Origin: Triglochin maritima
Lineage: Eukaryota > Streptophyta > Magnoliopsida > Alismatales > Juncaginaceae
DNA length: 64,000 bases
Direction of reading: 5' to 3'
NCBI GenBank assembly: GCA_963682175.1
Contig: OY821772.1
Location: 47,266,925-47,330,924 of the forward strand
The notes beneath the pieces were generated by a model that was not told where the DNA came from, ran no database searches, and saw only the letters and a program-made list of their open reading frames with translations. Shown piece after piece: positions 39,743-51,782 of this stretch (its first letter is position 1; each line of letters begins with the position of its first letter). The translations under genes were made by a program, and so were the position numbers.

Positions 39743-40406
39743 GGAAAACAGACCGTAAATTCTATTAAAATTGTAAATATTATCTTATATCTTTTGCTCA
39801 ACAAAAATATTGTTTTTATTTGCATTATTTCATTGTTGAGGTTATTTATGTATTTCCCAGTAATGATTGTAGAGAAGATATGTTTCCTTTGTCCAAAATG
39901 GCCTCGATGTTCAAGATGTATACAAGGATTTGTTGCCTGTTTATATGTTGGAAAGAGTATATAAATATCTTATTCATTTGCTATGTCCTCTTGAAACTTG
40001 CTTCAATCGTTGTATTCTGCTGATGTTTCAACCCAAAATCTTACTAAACAGCTAGGGAGGTGTTGTTCGATAGTTGATGGTGATCTTCACATGAAAAAAA
40101 TTGCTAAATTCAGGCGCTTGTTTTCATATGATAGACCGTGGACCCTTTCTGCTTCATTTTTTTAGTTTCGCTGATAGAAAGCGTGGGCTTACCAGTCAAG
40201 GTTTGGTAGTTTGTTTTATGTTATATTAACACGGTTTGCCTTTTGGTTTTGGGAAATTGTTTATGCCCAAGCAAATTAAGGGTTTGTTTGGGTCGCTTGA
40301 AGCAGAGTGAAGTTCAAGTTTTCAGTTTTTCCCCCTTTGTTTAGACTCGGTGTGCAGATTCATTCCTAATACAAATTCTTAAGTCAAGAAACTTCAAATG
40401 AAATTA
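39743..40406. other. 3' UTR and intergenic sequence after the 280-aa gene
   Basis: No further exon. The first ~100 bases are AT-rich and fit a 3' UTR. Confidence 0.4.
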
Positions 40407-40775
40407 AGGCTACGTTTGGAGGTGGTATTTGTAAGTTCACAAAAAAATTAAATAGGAGGATTTAAAAACCTCGAATTTATAAACGACGCGATCTATATTT
40501 TATCTTGTTTGAATAAATTTGTTACTTTAAAATGATAATAATAAAAATTCAAATGATGTTGGGACGTTCTATTGTTGATGTGGGATACTGATCCTAATCC
40601 TAATTGAGTGTTGGTGATGTTTTAGGCGGTGATTAGAAGGAGATGAGATGGACGGCTCAGATGGAGTGTGATGGATGAGTGGTGGAGATGGAATGGATGG
40701 TGAGGATTGAAGGAGTGAAAGATATTTAGGGGTGATCTCTCTCCCCCTCTCACGACTCTCTCATTCTCTCCCTCA

Positions 40776-40777
40776 CG

Positions 40778-40813
<36 letters not shown>

Positions 40814-40814
40814 A
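40776..40814. repeat. (CT)n microsatellite
   Basis: About 38 bases of CT dinucleotides within a wider pyrimidine-rich stretch, 40735-40815. Confidence 0.9.
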
Positions 40815-41159
40815 GGTTGTGCTCCGGCGAGAAGGAGGTGAGTGTTGGGTTTTCAACCCTCCCCGCTCGTTTTGGTTTCTCTCCCTCGACCTAACTTGTT
40901 GTTGTGGTCGCAGTTGCGTGTGAAGGTTGACGAAGGTGGAATCGTGAGTGTGGATCGTCGAGGAGGTGTTGATCGTGGTTCGAACGTGAGGTTCGTCGAC
41001 GGATCGTGATTTTGGGGAGACGTGCTCGTGGAAGCGCCGTCGTGGTTCTTCAAAGGTTTCTTCAAAACTTCCGGTATGTCAACTCGCTCACTTAAGTAGT
41101 GTGAGTATTTAGTAGTCGACGGTAGGCCTTCTGGCTCGTCGCAAGTAAACATGCAGCAG

Positions 41160-41860
41160 ATTTTATTGCCTGATCGGTCGACCGGTTAATGCAAACGGTC
41201 GACCGTTTGTATTGAGAATTCAGGTTCTGCCTCACAACGGTCGAATGATGCCCTTGGGGCGGTCGACCGGTTGTGCATTGGAGGCAAGCCTGGATGGTTT
41301 CGGTCGAACGGGGCCCCTTTGCCGTTCGCCCGTGTGCACTGTCATGGGTCGGGTAGGGCGTTGACCATCTAAACGGTCGACCGCCTGTATGACTTCGTCC
41401 GACCGTGACTTAAGTTGGAATAGTGGTCGGTTCGACCGAATGTGGTTTCGGTCGACCGGACTTGATGTGGAGCGTGGGGGAATTCTCTAGTGGAATTCGG
41501 TCGACCGAGAGTGCTCGGGTGTTCGACCAGATTCGTGGTAAGAGTTGGGGGAATTTCCTGGTGGAATTCGGTTGACCGAGAGTGCTCGGGGGTTCGACCA
41601 GATTCGTTGTGGAGAGTGAGGGATTTGTCCCTGGTGACTTTCGATCGAACGGGCCCCCTTTGCCGTTCGACCGATTGGTCGTTTGTTTCGTTGAACTTGG
41701 GAGTTGACCATCTAAACGGTCGACCGCCCCTTGACTTTGGTTCGACCGAACGAGTGCTGTTGATGGGAATCGGTCGACCGAGGGAGTGCCGGTCGAGGTG
41801 ATTGCCCTATGTTTGCGTGATTCGGTCGACCGTTGGTGTCCAGTTTTGCACTATGGAGGT
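41160..41860. repeat. Tract studded with CGGTCGACCG palindromes
   Basis: At least nine exact CGGTCGACCG sites occur (near 41175, 41195, 41259, 41371, 41447, 41496, 41714, 41770 and 41822), plus many one-base variants. The tract contains a ~71-bp direct duplication (41490 and 41561) and a ~342-bp one (41304/41646 and 41362/41705). Open frames on both strands here only reflect the repeat. Confidence 0.85.
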
Positions 41861-41943
41861 GCGGTTGTTGTGGTCGTCTGTGTGAGGCAAGTTGTGGTGC
41901 TGATGTTCTTCCGGCAAGTGTGCTAGGGTGCACGAGTGTTGCG

Positions 41944-42441
41944 GTGGTTGGGTGAAAAAGCTATGGAGCCCCGTAACTGTGTGAGAGCTTGGGTTGGGTG
42001 AAAAAGCCCTGGAGCCCAGCTTAGAAAATGTGGTGTTGCGGTGGTTGGGTGAAAGAGTCATGGAGCCCCGTAACTGTGTGAGAGTTGTGGTTTGGTGAAA
42101 GAGCCCTTGAGCCCAGCTAGTCTGTGCGGGGTTGGGTGAAAATGCCCTGGAGCTCCGTAGTGCGTTCAGGTTGGCTGAAAAAGGCCTGGAACTTGAGCAG
42201 GGACCGCGTGTGAAGGGTTGACTGAAAAAGGTCTGGAGCCCTTGGACGTTTGGGTTGGCTGAAAAAGGCCTGGAGCCCTTGGTCGTGTCGTGGTAACTGC
42301 GGTTGGCTGAAAAAACCCTAGAGCCCAGCTTGGCGACGAGTATGTGTTGCGGTGGTTGAGTGAAAAAACCCTGGAACCCCGTAACAGTGGTGTGTGGTGG
42401 TTGGGTAAGAGAGCCCTGGAGCTCAGCCTGGTTGTGATGTT
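41944..42441. repeat. Imperfect minisatellite, ~11 units of 35-52 bp
   Basis: Units begin with GGTTGGGTGAAAAAGCCCTG or close variants near 41944, 41994, 42045, 42091, 42132, 42171, 42219, 42255, 42303, 42356 and 42401. Unit length varies because the tail after GGAGCCC differs. Confidence 0.85.
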
Positions 42442-43106
42442 TTTCTTGTTGGCAGAATTGCATGCTAGGGTGTTTTTCATTTCATGCATTGTAGAGTTGG
42501 CATATGGGGTTTCTTTCTGGAAACTCATGCATTGTTGCATGTTTGCTTTTAGGTCGTGACCGGCGTTAGGTGGGGTGGTGACCGAGGAGAGGAGTATTGC
42601 TACCTGATCCTGCTTTCTCTCGGTTGAGGTCGGAGTGATTACTTGTATCTATTGTTTTGGCCTTTTGGAATGTAATCACACTTTTGAAATACTCAAATAT
42701 ATATTATATATATATATGTGGTGCGCATGTTTCCTTTTATTGCGTAATATCTTCTGTTGATTGTTGTTTAGAAAATTTTAAATTTTTTCGCTGTGTTCGA
42801 GGATGTTACAGTTGAGTTGTTAAACTTCAATCAAAATCATAAGACACTTGCTATTGTGCATAGGATCATATTTGGAACATAATGTTAACATTGTGTATTA
42901 ATTGAATGGTAAAAATTAAAACTCCACAAGAAGTCTTTAGAAATCACTGCATATACATTATACACTTTATATAGGATAATATTTATTAATAAAAGTCTTG
43001 TGAAAATTTAAAATTCTACCTCTTGGTTTGGACAAACTATGTATTAAAGTGAAATTTCAAATTTTATGACGTCGTTGCTCATCGTAAGCGGAACCAAACG
43101 GCCGCT

Positions 43107-44266
43107 TAGCCGTTGAGGCCCCTGAGTTCTGGTCAATATAATTTTACCAAAGATATGATAGGCTACTACTATAAACGAAGACAAATACCACCCTGTCTCT
43201 GCAGTGGATAAGTTGATCTGAAACGAATTTCAGAAATTCAAACCTTGCATTCTTTGCTTGAAGCATAAAAGCGCACCATCAGGCGGCATCAGCGCTAAGG
43301 TACTCCATTTGTATATCTTGCAGCTTTAATTTGTTAATTTTTTTCCTGCTCACATGAGTGTCTTCTGACAGGACGTGCGTGCAAATCAATAAGATATTAC
43401 ATTACGCGCAAAACTACTACTAGAAAAGGTACAGTTTCAAAAAACAAGCTTTTAGCCAGCACAGAGAACTGAGACCATCAGTAGACAGCGATGCGCACTG
43501 AAAATGAATAAGCAAAACTGACCAAACCATTTAATCCTCAACTTATATTTTTCATCAAGTTAATTTGTTCGCCCATTTTTACAGCTTACAGGCAAACTAC
43601 ATTTCAGAACAACGAGAACAGCATTTCGACACTTGAGAAATGCTGTCCTTTGAGAGAGATTGGCCTGCCACCTTCGCGGCTTTGACCATGGTAAGATCAT
43701 CCTATATATACATGCATCAGAAAGTCTTAAGCCCTACAAGAAACTGCATCAACCTGCCACATTGGGGCTTCACTTAAAGCACCACTTACGCAGGAATTAA
43801 AATCCAAGAAGAGGGGCACCAAGAAATTGATCTTGAGCCGACATTATCCGAGAAGAGGCAAAAACTGTAGCGAAATTATTGATGTAGTTACGCATAATTG
43901 TATCCAGGTTGAAGAGATTCTCACAGGAGATGAAACAGCAATAAGAAGCTCAAAGTCCGTAACTCTAGTCCAAAGCAACTTCCGAAATTTGCTGCAAGAA
44001 GCCACAAGTAGCAACAATTACTTTTCGACATTCATATTTCAAATAAATTGGGCAAATGGATATCAAAAATACTAAAAGAAATGTACAACAACTCTTTTCT
44101 TTCATTGTACCAAATGCATGTCAACAGAAAATCATAAAGCAGCTGCATGCAAAAAATAAAATTAAAAAAAATCAATGCATTGGACATATGGTGAGAAGAC
44201 AGAATGCTCGAATGAAAGATATCCTAATCCTAATTAAATATTAGAGTACAAAAGTGATTTTGAATC
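43107..44266. other. Intergenic and probable 3' UTR of the DUF7036-type gene
   Basis: No coding exon recognised on either strand. The last few hundred bases below 44267 probably hold the 3' UTR of the minus-strand gene. Confidence 0.4.
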
Positions 44267-46740
44267 CTACCAATAATGAGCTATGAAGCCAAATAGGCAA
44301 CCCAAGGCAACTGCTAGCATAGCAAATAAGAACACGATATGAAAAGCTTACTAGCCAAGGCAACTGCTAGCATAGCAAATAAGAACACGATATGAAAAGC
44401 TTAGTAGCCAAGGTAACTACTAGTTAAACAATAAAGAGTTTTTAAGGCTAAACAGATAAAAAAAACTATTGAGCTGCATAAATCTTACTACACCGTGTTC
44501 TACATTCTAAATTCTTTGTACTGTAAGATCGTGAATATATCTTATAAATGACAATCACTCACATGTTGAGGGCAGTGGTATTGGCGTTGCCGAAGATAGT
44601 GGCGACATAGGTGCTGACTCGGAGAATGGAGAACTTGGAGATCTACCACCTCTCCCTGGTCGTGGACTTTGAAGAGGTGGAGGTGATAACTTACGAGGCA
44701 ACGAAGAAGCAGGTCCTGGTGGTTTTTCTGGAGAAGGGGAAGGTGTGGTAGAAGAATCATCTGAGGGAGCTGGAGCCTTAGTATGTCTTGAAGGAGAGGC
44801 ACTATGTCTCGATTCTTGGGGAGATAAAGCATGAGCACGACCTACTGGAGAGTGAGCAACAGGTGACACCGAGGGCGAAAGAGGTAACTCTGAAGGTTGT
44901 GATGCGGGAGAATGAGACCAACCATCATGAGAACTCGCAGGTGAAGGTGATCTAGATGGAGGAGGCGCATTGCAGCAGAAACATGGTGGGTTGTTAATGT
45001 GGTCATTTGAGGGTGCTGGAGCATGAGATGGGGGTGGAGTGACACTGACAGAAGTAGGAGGTGGAGTACTGGGAAATTCATCACCTGGTGAAGGGGATGG
45101 GCTGGGAGACCCCGAAACAATAGAATGATTTAGGTAAGACGACAGCACAACTTCCTTCACTTTACCAAAAACCTTATGGTTTAGGCCCAGATTTCTTGTT
45201 GGAGAAGACCAAGTTATTGTCTGAGCTAGCTGTTTCAGCCTTGGTGGTAAGAGATTTCTGCTCCCTACGTCTGACAACACTGAAGCCTCAACAATTACCG
45301 AAGGTTCTACCGTGGAACCATTCAAATTTGTCATCTGCACATATACATTCTGTACAATGGAAAAAGTCAAAAGGCATATACATCTATAGCTTACGAGGTA
45401 AAAAACATTGATAGAGTGGTGACAGAACACTACCTCGTAATACTTCAGATTAAGCCCATACTTCAACTGACCCTTCAACTCGTCGAGATTTTTCTGTATT
45501 TGCATGATATTATAGTTCAACGTGAAGTTGAAAAGATTCTGATTTATCTGCCAGATTGGAGCAGACTGCACCGGAATCACAGTAATTCCACCAGGAAATT
45601 TCAAAATCTGGAAGGAGGATGGCTGGCCAAAAATGGACTGGGTTAAAGAAAGATTTGACTGCATGAGAACCAGTTCAATAAAAGAAGACCTGAGAACACT
45701 CAGGATCACTGGGTTTATTCTTCTCTTTCGATGCTTGAAGTTGGGAACGACACCAAAGATAACATTCGTAGAATTCACCTCGGTTGAGGGATTCATTGAG
45801 ATCACCGCAACCTGTTGAAAGAGCCACAAGAAAGTATTGATCATATGCACAAGAGGCACTTCAACTACAAGGACCAAAAAATAGCTTGAAATATTACCTT
45901 AGTATCCGGAACCCCAATTTCATCAAAGATGTCATATTCTAATTGCTCAGTATGCAAGGAAAGGTAAGAAACTGGCTTCTGTAATATGAAGCTCGCCTGA
46001 ATTGGAGCTGAAAAAGACAGAACAACGCAAACTAAGTACAGAACACAAGCAAGATTTCAATAATCTTAAACAATCGTAAACAAATAGAAAAACAATAAGG
46101 TTCAGGATCTAACGCCCACGAACCGAACATAATATCAGAGAAAATGAGACACTATCCCTAGTCTAGGTAGAACTAATTATCTATTTTTCAGGGATTTAAC
46201 TTTTAGATGTAACCTAAGATGTGCATTTTGCCACATAACAAAGAATTGCCCAAAAAAACAAAATTGGTGATTAATCCCTCGTCTCGACTGTTTCAAGGAG
46301 AATTTGGAAGAGGAAGAATCTAGCAACAGATAAGATTTAGGACGCATGCAAAATTCAGAACCAATCCGGGCTCTAAAATGCCTAAATTTAGCAAATCTAA
46401 ACTAAATTTACCAAATTCCCCTCTATATCTATCCAAAAACAAGAATGCCCCAAATCCCCAAATGCACCTCCTGCAAAGACCAAATCATTCCTTTCCTACG
46501 AAAAGCGGATCGAAACAAAGGCTCACCGGACGCGACCCTGCCCCGATCCCCGCCGGATCTGAAGGAGTCGAAGGGTGGGAGCCAAAAGACAGCGGATAGG
46601 AAGACGCAGACGGCGAGGACGAGCACGACGACGCATCTGAGCGAGAAGATCCGACAAATCCATCTAATCCCGCCATCGCAGTCGGTGGAGTCGGGGTCTA
46701 CGGCTTGGCTTGGGGCTTGGTCGGTGGTGGTCTTGCCCAT
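44267..46740 (-). CDS. DUF7036-type membrane protein with Pro/Ser-rich region
   Basis: Exons (-): 46740-46527, 46007-45898, 45811-45434, 45349-44563, 44346-44267; 1569 nt, 522 aa. Residues ~34-54 are a hydrophobic anchor (VVVLVLAVCVFLSAVFWL) after a short cytosolic-type head. Residues ~72-280 match the plant DUF7036 domain, with QASFILQKPV, LEYDIFDEIGVP, SIFGQPSSFQILKFPGGITV and NVYVQMTNLNGST. Residues ~300-495 are rich in SPSPSP and APAPS runs, like arabinogalactan or extensin modules, so this part may lie in the wall space. The short last exon encodes a second hydrophobic stretch (FLFAMLAVALGCLFGFIA) before the stop. Its acceptor is part of a 53-bp tandem duplication. If the last intron is not spliced, the protein ends ...PSTCE at ~497 aa. 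Function unknown. Confidence 0.82.
44302..44407. repeat. 53-bp tandem duplication across the last exon and acceptor
   Basis: Two nearly identical 53-bp copies (44302-44354 and 44355-44407) each contain the acceptor AAG|CTTTTCATATCG and the first half of the terminal exon of the DUF7036-type gene. Because 53 is not a multiple of three, using the upstream acceptor changes the downstream frame. Confidence 0.9.
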
Positions 46741-49700
46741 CGGAAGCGCATCGGAGTCCGGCCTAGGGTTTGGGATGGGGACGAAGAGGAGGAAGTGGTG
46801 CCACTTGTGAACCCCACTTCTGCTAACATGTCTGCTTTGTTTTTGTTTCTTAATTAATTATAAAACTAATCTCCACATTCGCTTCTTGGGATTTTTCCGG
46901 TTCCGAACACTGTTAGTGCGGTAATGGTTTGTTCCCGTGGAGAATTTCTAATTTCTGTTTGCTGTTATGGTTTTCGTACCACACTTATTAGTTGGTTAAT
47001 AAGTTTTATATATTAACCACGATGCATTATGTTTTACACTTATTTATTTTTTAAAAGTAATTACTTTTTATGTATGAGTATGTGTTTACTTTTAAAACAA
47101 ATATTATTCAAGTATGGTTGAGATCATACCAAACAATAATAGATATCAAGGAGTGTTTTCTTGTTTTTGCTTTTCTCCTTTAATTTTTAGGATTATTCTG
47201 GATGGATTTATCATTTATGTGATCCCCTAAAGAAGTAATTTTCTGGATCTTTTTTGGAGGGTCAAAAGTTATTCTGTGCGAGGAAAATGGTTTTATTTAT
47301 TTATCACGTTTTGTGGTTGATTTGGCAGAAATGATGATGATAATTCGTAGGTGACGAAACTCGAAAAATGGTTTTTTTTAAGATTAATTGTTGTGGATTT
47401 GTCATTGATCTGGTCAAAATTTGTGATGATTTTTGTCGGTGAGGAAACTCAAAATATGACTCTTTTTTAGTGTTAATCATTGTAGATTTGTGGTTGATTT
47501 GGTCAAAACTTGTTATGATTTTTGTCAGTGAGTAAACTCGAAAATTGTGTTTTTAAAGGTTAATCGTTGTGGATAGTTTTATGTGTGGGTCTGTGGGAGA
47601 AAAAAAAAGTGTGGTGGTTATTGTATTTTCCGATTGATATGGGTCAAGATTGATTAGGGAGTTGCTTATGATGGAGTTTTTCCCCTTCAATGGTGTAAGG
47701 ATGGTGTTGGATCTTACAACTCTTTTAAGAAGGTAGTTCATGATTGGTTGTTGTCAAGTCGAGTCAAAAGTTATGTACTTATGTATGTGTAATTATAGTC
47801 AATGTACGCATCAAATTGTAATTTTATTGCATATGTTAATGTTAGTCGTTTCCTGTTTGTATTGTTAGTAAGTTAGACATTAGGTTTTATATGTAATTTT
47901 CACGATTACCCAGAAATTCATCCAAAGTTTCAAGACATATTATTCTTTTGTAATATTATAGATTGTTATTTCACTTTATTACAAATTTTCAAAAAGCATC
48001 CACAAACTTGCTTCAAAGAAAAGACTGGATTTTGATTCAAAGTGAGAAATAAAGTTGACCCATAGAAATGCAGAGTGGATTTATTAGAATATAACTTTAC
48101 CTAGCTTTTGTTTTATGCAGGGGCTGGGGTTGGAAAGGAGATGTCATCCTCCCATGAATTGGCTTTCCACCGGTAATAAACAATAGTAACAGGAAGAAAT
48201 AATGGAGACAACACTTCCTGTTTATTACAATTTATCAATGGTTAGTTTCAACCTTCCTTAGTTTTTAGTTTTTTACCCATAGCCTTTTCTTTGACCTTAC
48301 AGTGCATTATCTCACTTTTTTCTTAATCCAAATACACCAACAATTAGGAGGAGTTTATGCACTTTCTAGATGTTGATATTTTGTTTAAACTTGATCTTAT
48401 TTAAATATTCATGGGTAGGCCATTGCACGTTTAAGTGGAGACTTAGTTTAACCCCATGAAGATAGAATTGTTGATTTGGTGATTATCTGTAGTGTACTCC
48501 TAAGTAGCTTTTGTTTGAAGCCACCACGTAGATTTCAACTTTTGGTTTAAGAAGTAATCAACCTAAAAGTGATGGTTTAAGTGCAGTATCCACAGAAAGA
48601 TACGGTTGAAACTAGAAAAAGAAGAGGTGTTTAATGTCATTCGCTTTCACAATGACACCCAATAACCATATTTGTAGTGGAGATCACTTGCTTTACCTTC
48701 GTGCCTTTTGCCAGGTTAAGATCGACATCTTATCTTTTCATATTTTTTTTCTTATTGTCTTCTGCTTAAGACTATTACAATAACTAGATGAATTGTAGTT
48801 AAAAGTTATTTACTAAACCTTAACAAAAAGTTCTCCATATCAATACTTTATTTGTCTCTTTCTGGATTGTTGGCTCTTTTTGATTTGTTGTTGCAACTAA
48901 CCGTGAAAGGAACGATTTTTTGTAGTAAATGTTTGGATCTATGTTTGCTAGCATTATCCATCAAATGTCATATTAATTTCTAGCACTTTAGCAGGAGAAG
49001 AGTGTTTACGTAGAAGAGATAAAAGTTTTAGAACCTAAGGTTGGTCACATCTCTATCCTAATCTTTGACTATGATTTTAATAATCAAGCTTTGAGCGTAC
49101 CATCCAAATCCAATGAATAATTGAAGGTAGTGAGAAGCTTGCTATTGGAAACTTATGGTTTGGAAAGGATTAATTTCCTACCAAATTGCACCTAAATAAA
49201 TATGATGCATATGGATTGCCAAAATTTGGTGGGCAGTCATGCTATGGTTGTCTTCTCTTCCTTAAAATAATAATGATCTAGTATTGGCTCGTTGGTGTTT
49301 CTTTGAAATCACTTGATTGTTTGCTCACGTGGAGGACAAAACAATGACATCTCAGGAACAAAGAGGAAGAAATGTTCATGATTAACAACTAGATTAATAC
49401 CCGTGATGTTCCGAGATTGGAATATATTCAGTTGGTCAAAGAATTCTTCAAATTAGTTCAAATTCACAACAGAAAGGTTGTCTCAACTTGTGCATCAAAA
49501 ACTATGAAGGGAAAGGTACAAAGGGGAACATTAAAGTTGGAAGAAAAATTATCTAACCAGAATTACATACATAGAGAAGGAAAACAACTTCTTTTGTAGT
49601 TTAATAGGAATCAAGGAAAAATTAAGACGAAGACAGTGATACAACTTTTTCCTCGTATATATTGTTCGAAAATTGAACAGTAGTGTACTCTCCTATGTAA

Positions 49701-51030
49701 TAAAGTATCAGAATTTCTTGTCGAATAACATAAATATACTCTATCCTTGCTTATACAATTTTCCAAGGGTCACCTGACAAGTGGTACTGCGAGTCTGAAC
49801 ATCATCCATGTTCTTTTCTTATATCATATCATCATTTTTTCGTAAACTTTGTCTCCTAGTGTTCAATAATGTGACTGGAGTAACGATATACTTCCGTAGG
49901 TACATTCAAGGAAAAAACAATTTACTTCCATGTATTATTCAAAAATAATAATAATTCCATACTATTAACTTTCCCTCTTAACCAATTAAGTAAAAGAGTA
50001 ACCTATGTTGAACTTTTACCTGTTCAACTATTTTTCTATTTGCCTCAAGATAAATCAAGCATAGATTCAAGTAATGTAAGTAAATTGTTTTTTCGATCAA
50101 TATTAACAGAGGTTAGCTTAATTGGAAGAACATTTATATTTAAATAGTCAAAGATCAAACCTGAATCCTAGATCTCATTCTCACATTTGGGATATTTGAA
50201 ATTTAAAATGGGCGTGGAATGAAATCGAATAAACTTATAAAAAATGATAAACCTCCAGGAATGCTCACAAAGGGTTCAAATCATAAATAATTAAAATCAA
50301 ATTAACGCCAAAAACATGTATGTCAAGTTGTCAACTTTTCACGTCATAATTGATAACATAGCATGCCAACACGATCAGCCGATCGGAATGTATTAATTTC
50401 CCAACAATAATGATATTTAAGATTTTAAATCGAATATATAATATTCACATCTATTAGAAAAAAGGTGGGGTCAATGGAAGCAAAATGTGGAGAATAAAAG
50501 AAAAGGAGAGAAAAAGACAATGTTGATTTTTCTCCTATCGTTATTTCTTTTGTTTTTTAGCACGAATTATTTCTCCTACCGTTTCGTCAAATACGAAGAA
50601 TATTGTAAAAAATTACATGCACGTTTGATAAACATGTTTTGACATGCACGTTTGATAAACTATTTTTTTCTATAACTTGTCACCATCAATCCCATGAGTA
50701 AGGATTGAAGGGAATATTCATGGAATATGCACGCATAACATAATGGTTATTACACATTCTCGAGATCAATAATTTTTGGAGTGACACTAGATCATCCGCC
50801 GGTATAGAATTTACAAATTTGTAGGGCTTTCCCTTCATGGAATTTTGCATGCAAATGTTGCAACTTAAAAGTGAACCCAATTGGACATTGCTTTCACTTA
50901 GTCACTTCAACAATCAATTTTGCGCAGTTTCCCATCGAAGTGGACATTGACTACATAACTCGTGCAACTATTTTTTTGTTTTATTATTTTACTTTTGTTG
51001 CTATATATACGTATCAGGTTAGCAAGCTAA
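46741..51030. other. Intergenic, promoter side of the DUF7036-type gene
   Basis: The first ~100 bases above 46740 should carry the 5' UTR and promoter of the minus-strand gene. The rest is AT-rich with only short frames and no recognised protein. One tandem repeat is listed separately. Confidence 0.4.
47308..47580. repeat. Tandem repeat, ~3 units of 88-89 bp
   Basis: The phrase GTGA(C/G)(G/T)AAACTC recurs at 47351, 47439 and 47528. Between copies lie diverged versions of gtggatttgtcattgatctg and ttgtgatgatttttgtc. Confidence 0.75.
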
Positions 51031-51782
51031 GAGCATGGTTAACGGGTGAGAAAACCCGGGCGTCTCCCCCGTTAACCATCGGGCGGAGCTCGGGCGGCGA
51101 ACCTGGCGTTGGGCGACCCAGTTCGCCGCCCGAGTGACCTTCGGGTGGGGGGCACGTATCCCCTGATTAGTTTTTGTTTTTGATTTTAATAGTTAATAAT
51201 TTGGATAATTAATAAGGTTATTAGATGAAATTGATTAGGATTGTTAACTTTGGCTCGACTCAATAGTTCGACTCGAAAAACGTTCAATTCTAGTTTAACT
51301 TGAAAATGAAGAATCTTAATGAAAAATAAAAAAATCTTTCAACTTTGTTTGGTAAACGAGCCGCTCGAACTCGAAAAATTTTGAGACTCGGTTCGATAGC
51401 TCGAGCGAATTTTTTATTTGGTAATAACATAAGATAATACATATAGTTCGAAATTTTACTCGACTCAACTCGCTTACACCCCTAAAATTGATAATGTAAT
51501 GAGTATTTTTTATTAATGTGGGGGGTAATATTTTTTAGTATATAATTTATTTAAATATAATTTGTAATATGTAAATTAAATTTGTATTGTTAAATTAATT
51601 TTCTTCAATAAAACTACCAAGTCATTAACAATAAATAAAGATTAAATGCTCAAATTAAAATGTATATTAATGCTACATTACCTCCGGAAATAATACATTA
51701 CGTTACGAAATACAAATAAACTATGAAATAAAAATAAAATACGGACTACCTATAATCTAGAAAATACCATAATAAAATAAAA

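Larger units (their letters stand above)
40560..42810 (-). mobile_element. Probable solo LTR of a Ty3/gypsy-like retrotransposon
   Basis: Read on the minus strand it starts TGTAACATCCTCGAACAC and ends CGTCCCAACA, giving TG...CA ends. The start is very like many plant gypsy LTRs. No internal retroviral genes flank it, so it would be a solo LTR. The flanking 5-mers (aatga, gttga) do not match fully, leaving the target duplication unproven. It contains the CGGTCGACCG-studded tract and the 11-unit minisatellite listed separately. Confidence 0.45.
40407..43106. mobile_element. Older TIR (Tourist/PIF-like) element split by an LTR insertion
   Basis: The left end AGGCTACGTTTGGAGG, preceded by TTA, faces a right end whose complement is GCGGCCGTTTGGTTCC, flanked by TTA. 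If 40560-42810 is removed as a later LTR insertion, the remaining ~450 bp would be an ordinary miniature element. The termini are only partly matched, so this reading is tentative. Confidence 0.35.

Noticed and set aside
41490..41801. 103-codon plus-strand frame with RPR/DR motifs
   Set aside because: It is produced by the CGGTCGACCG repeat and has no independent protein character.
44542..45120. Two 92-98-codon frames on the minus strand
   Set aside because: Alternative frames of the Pro/Ser-rich exon of the DUF7036-type gene.
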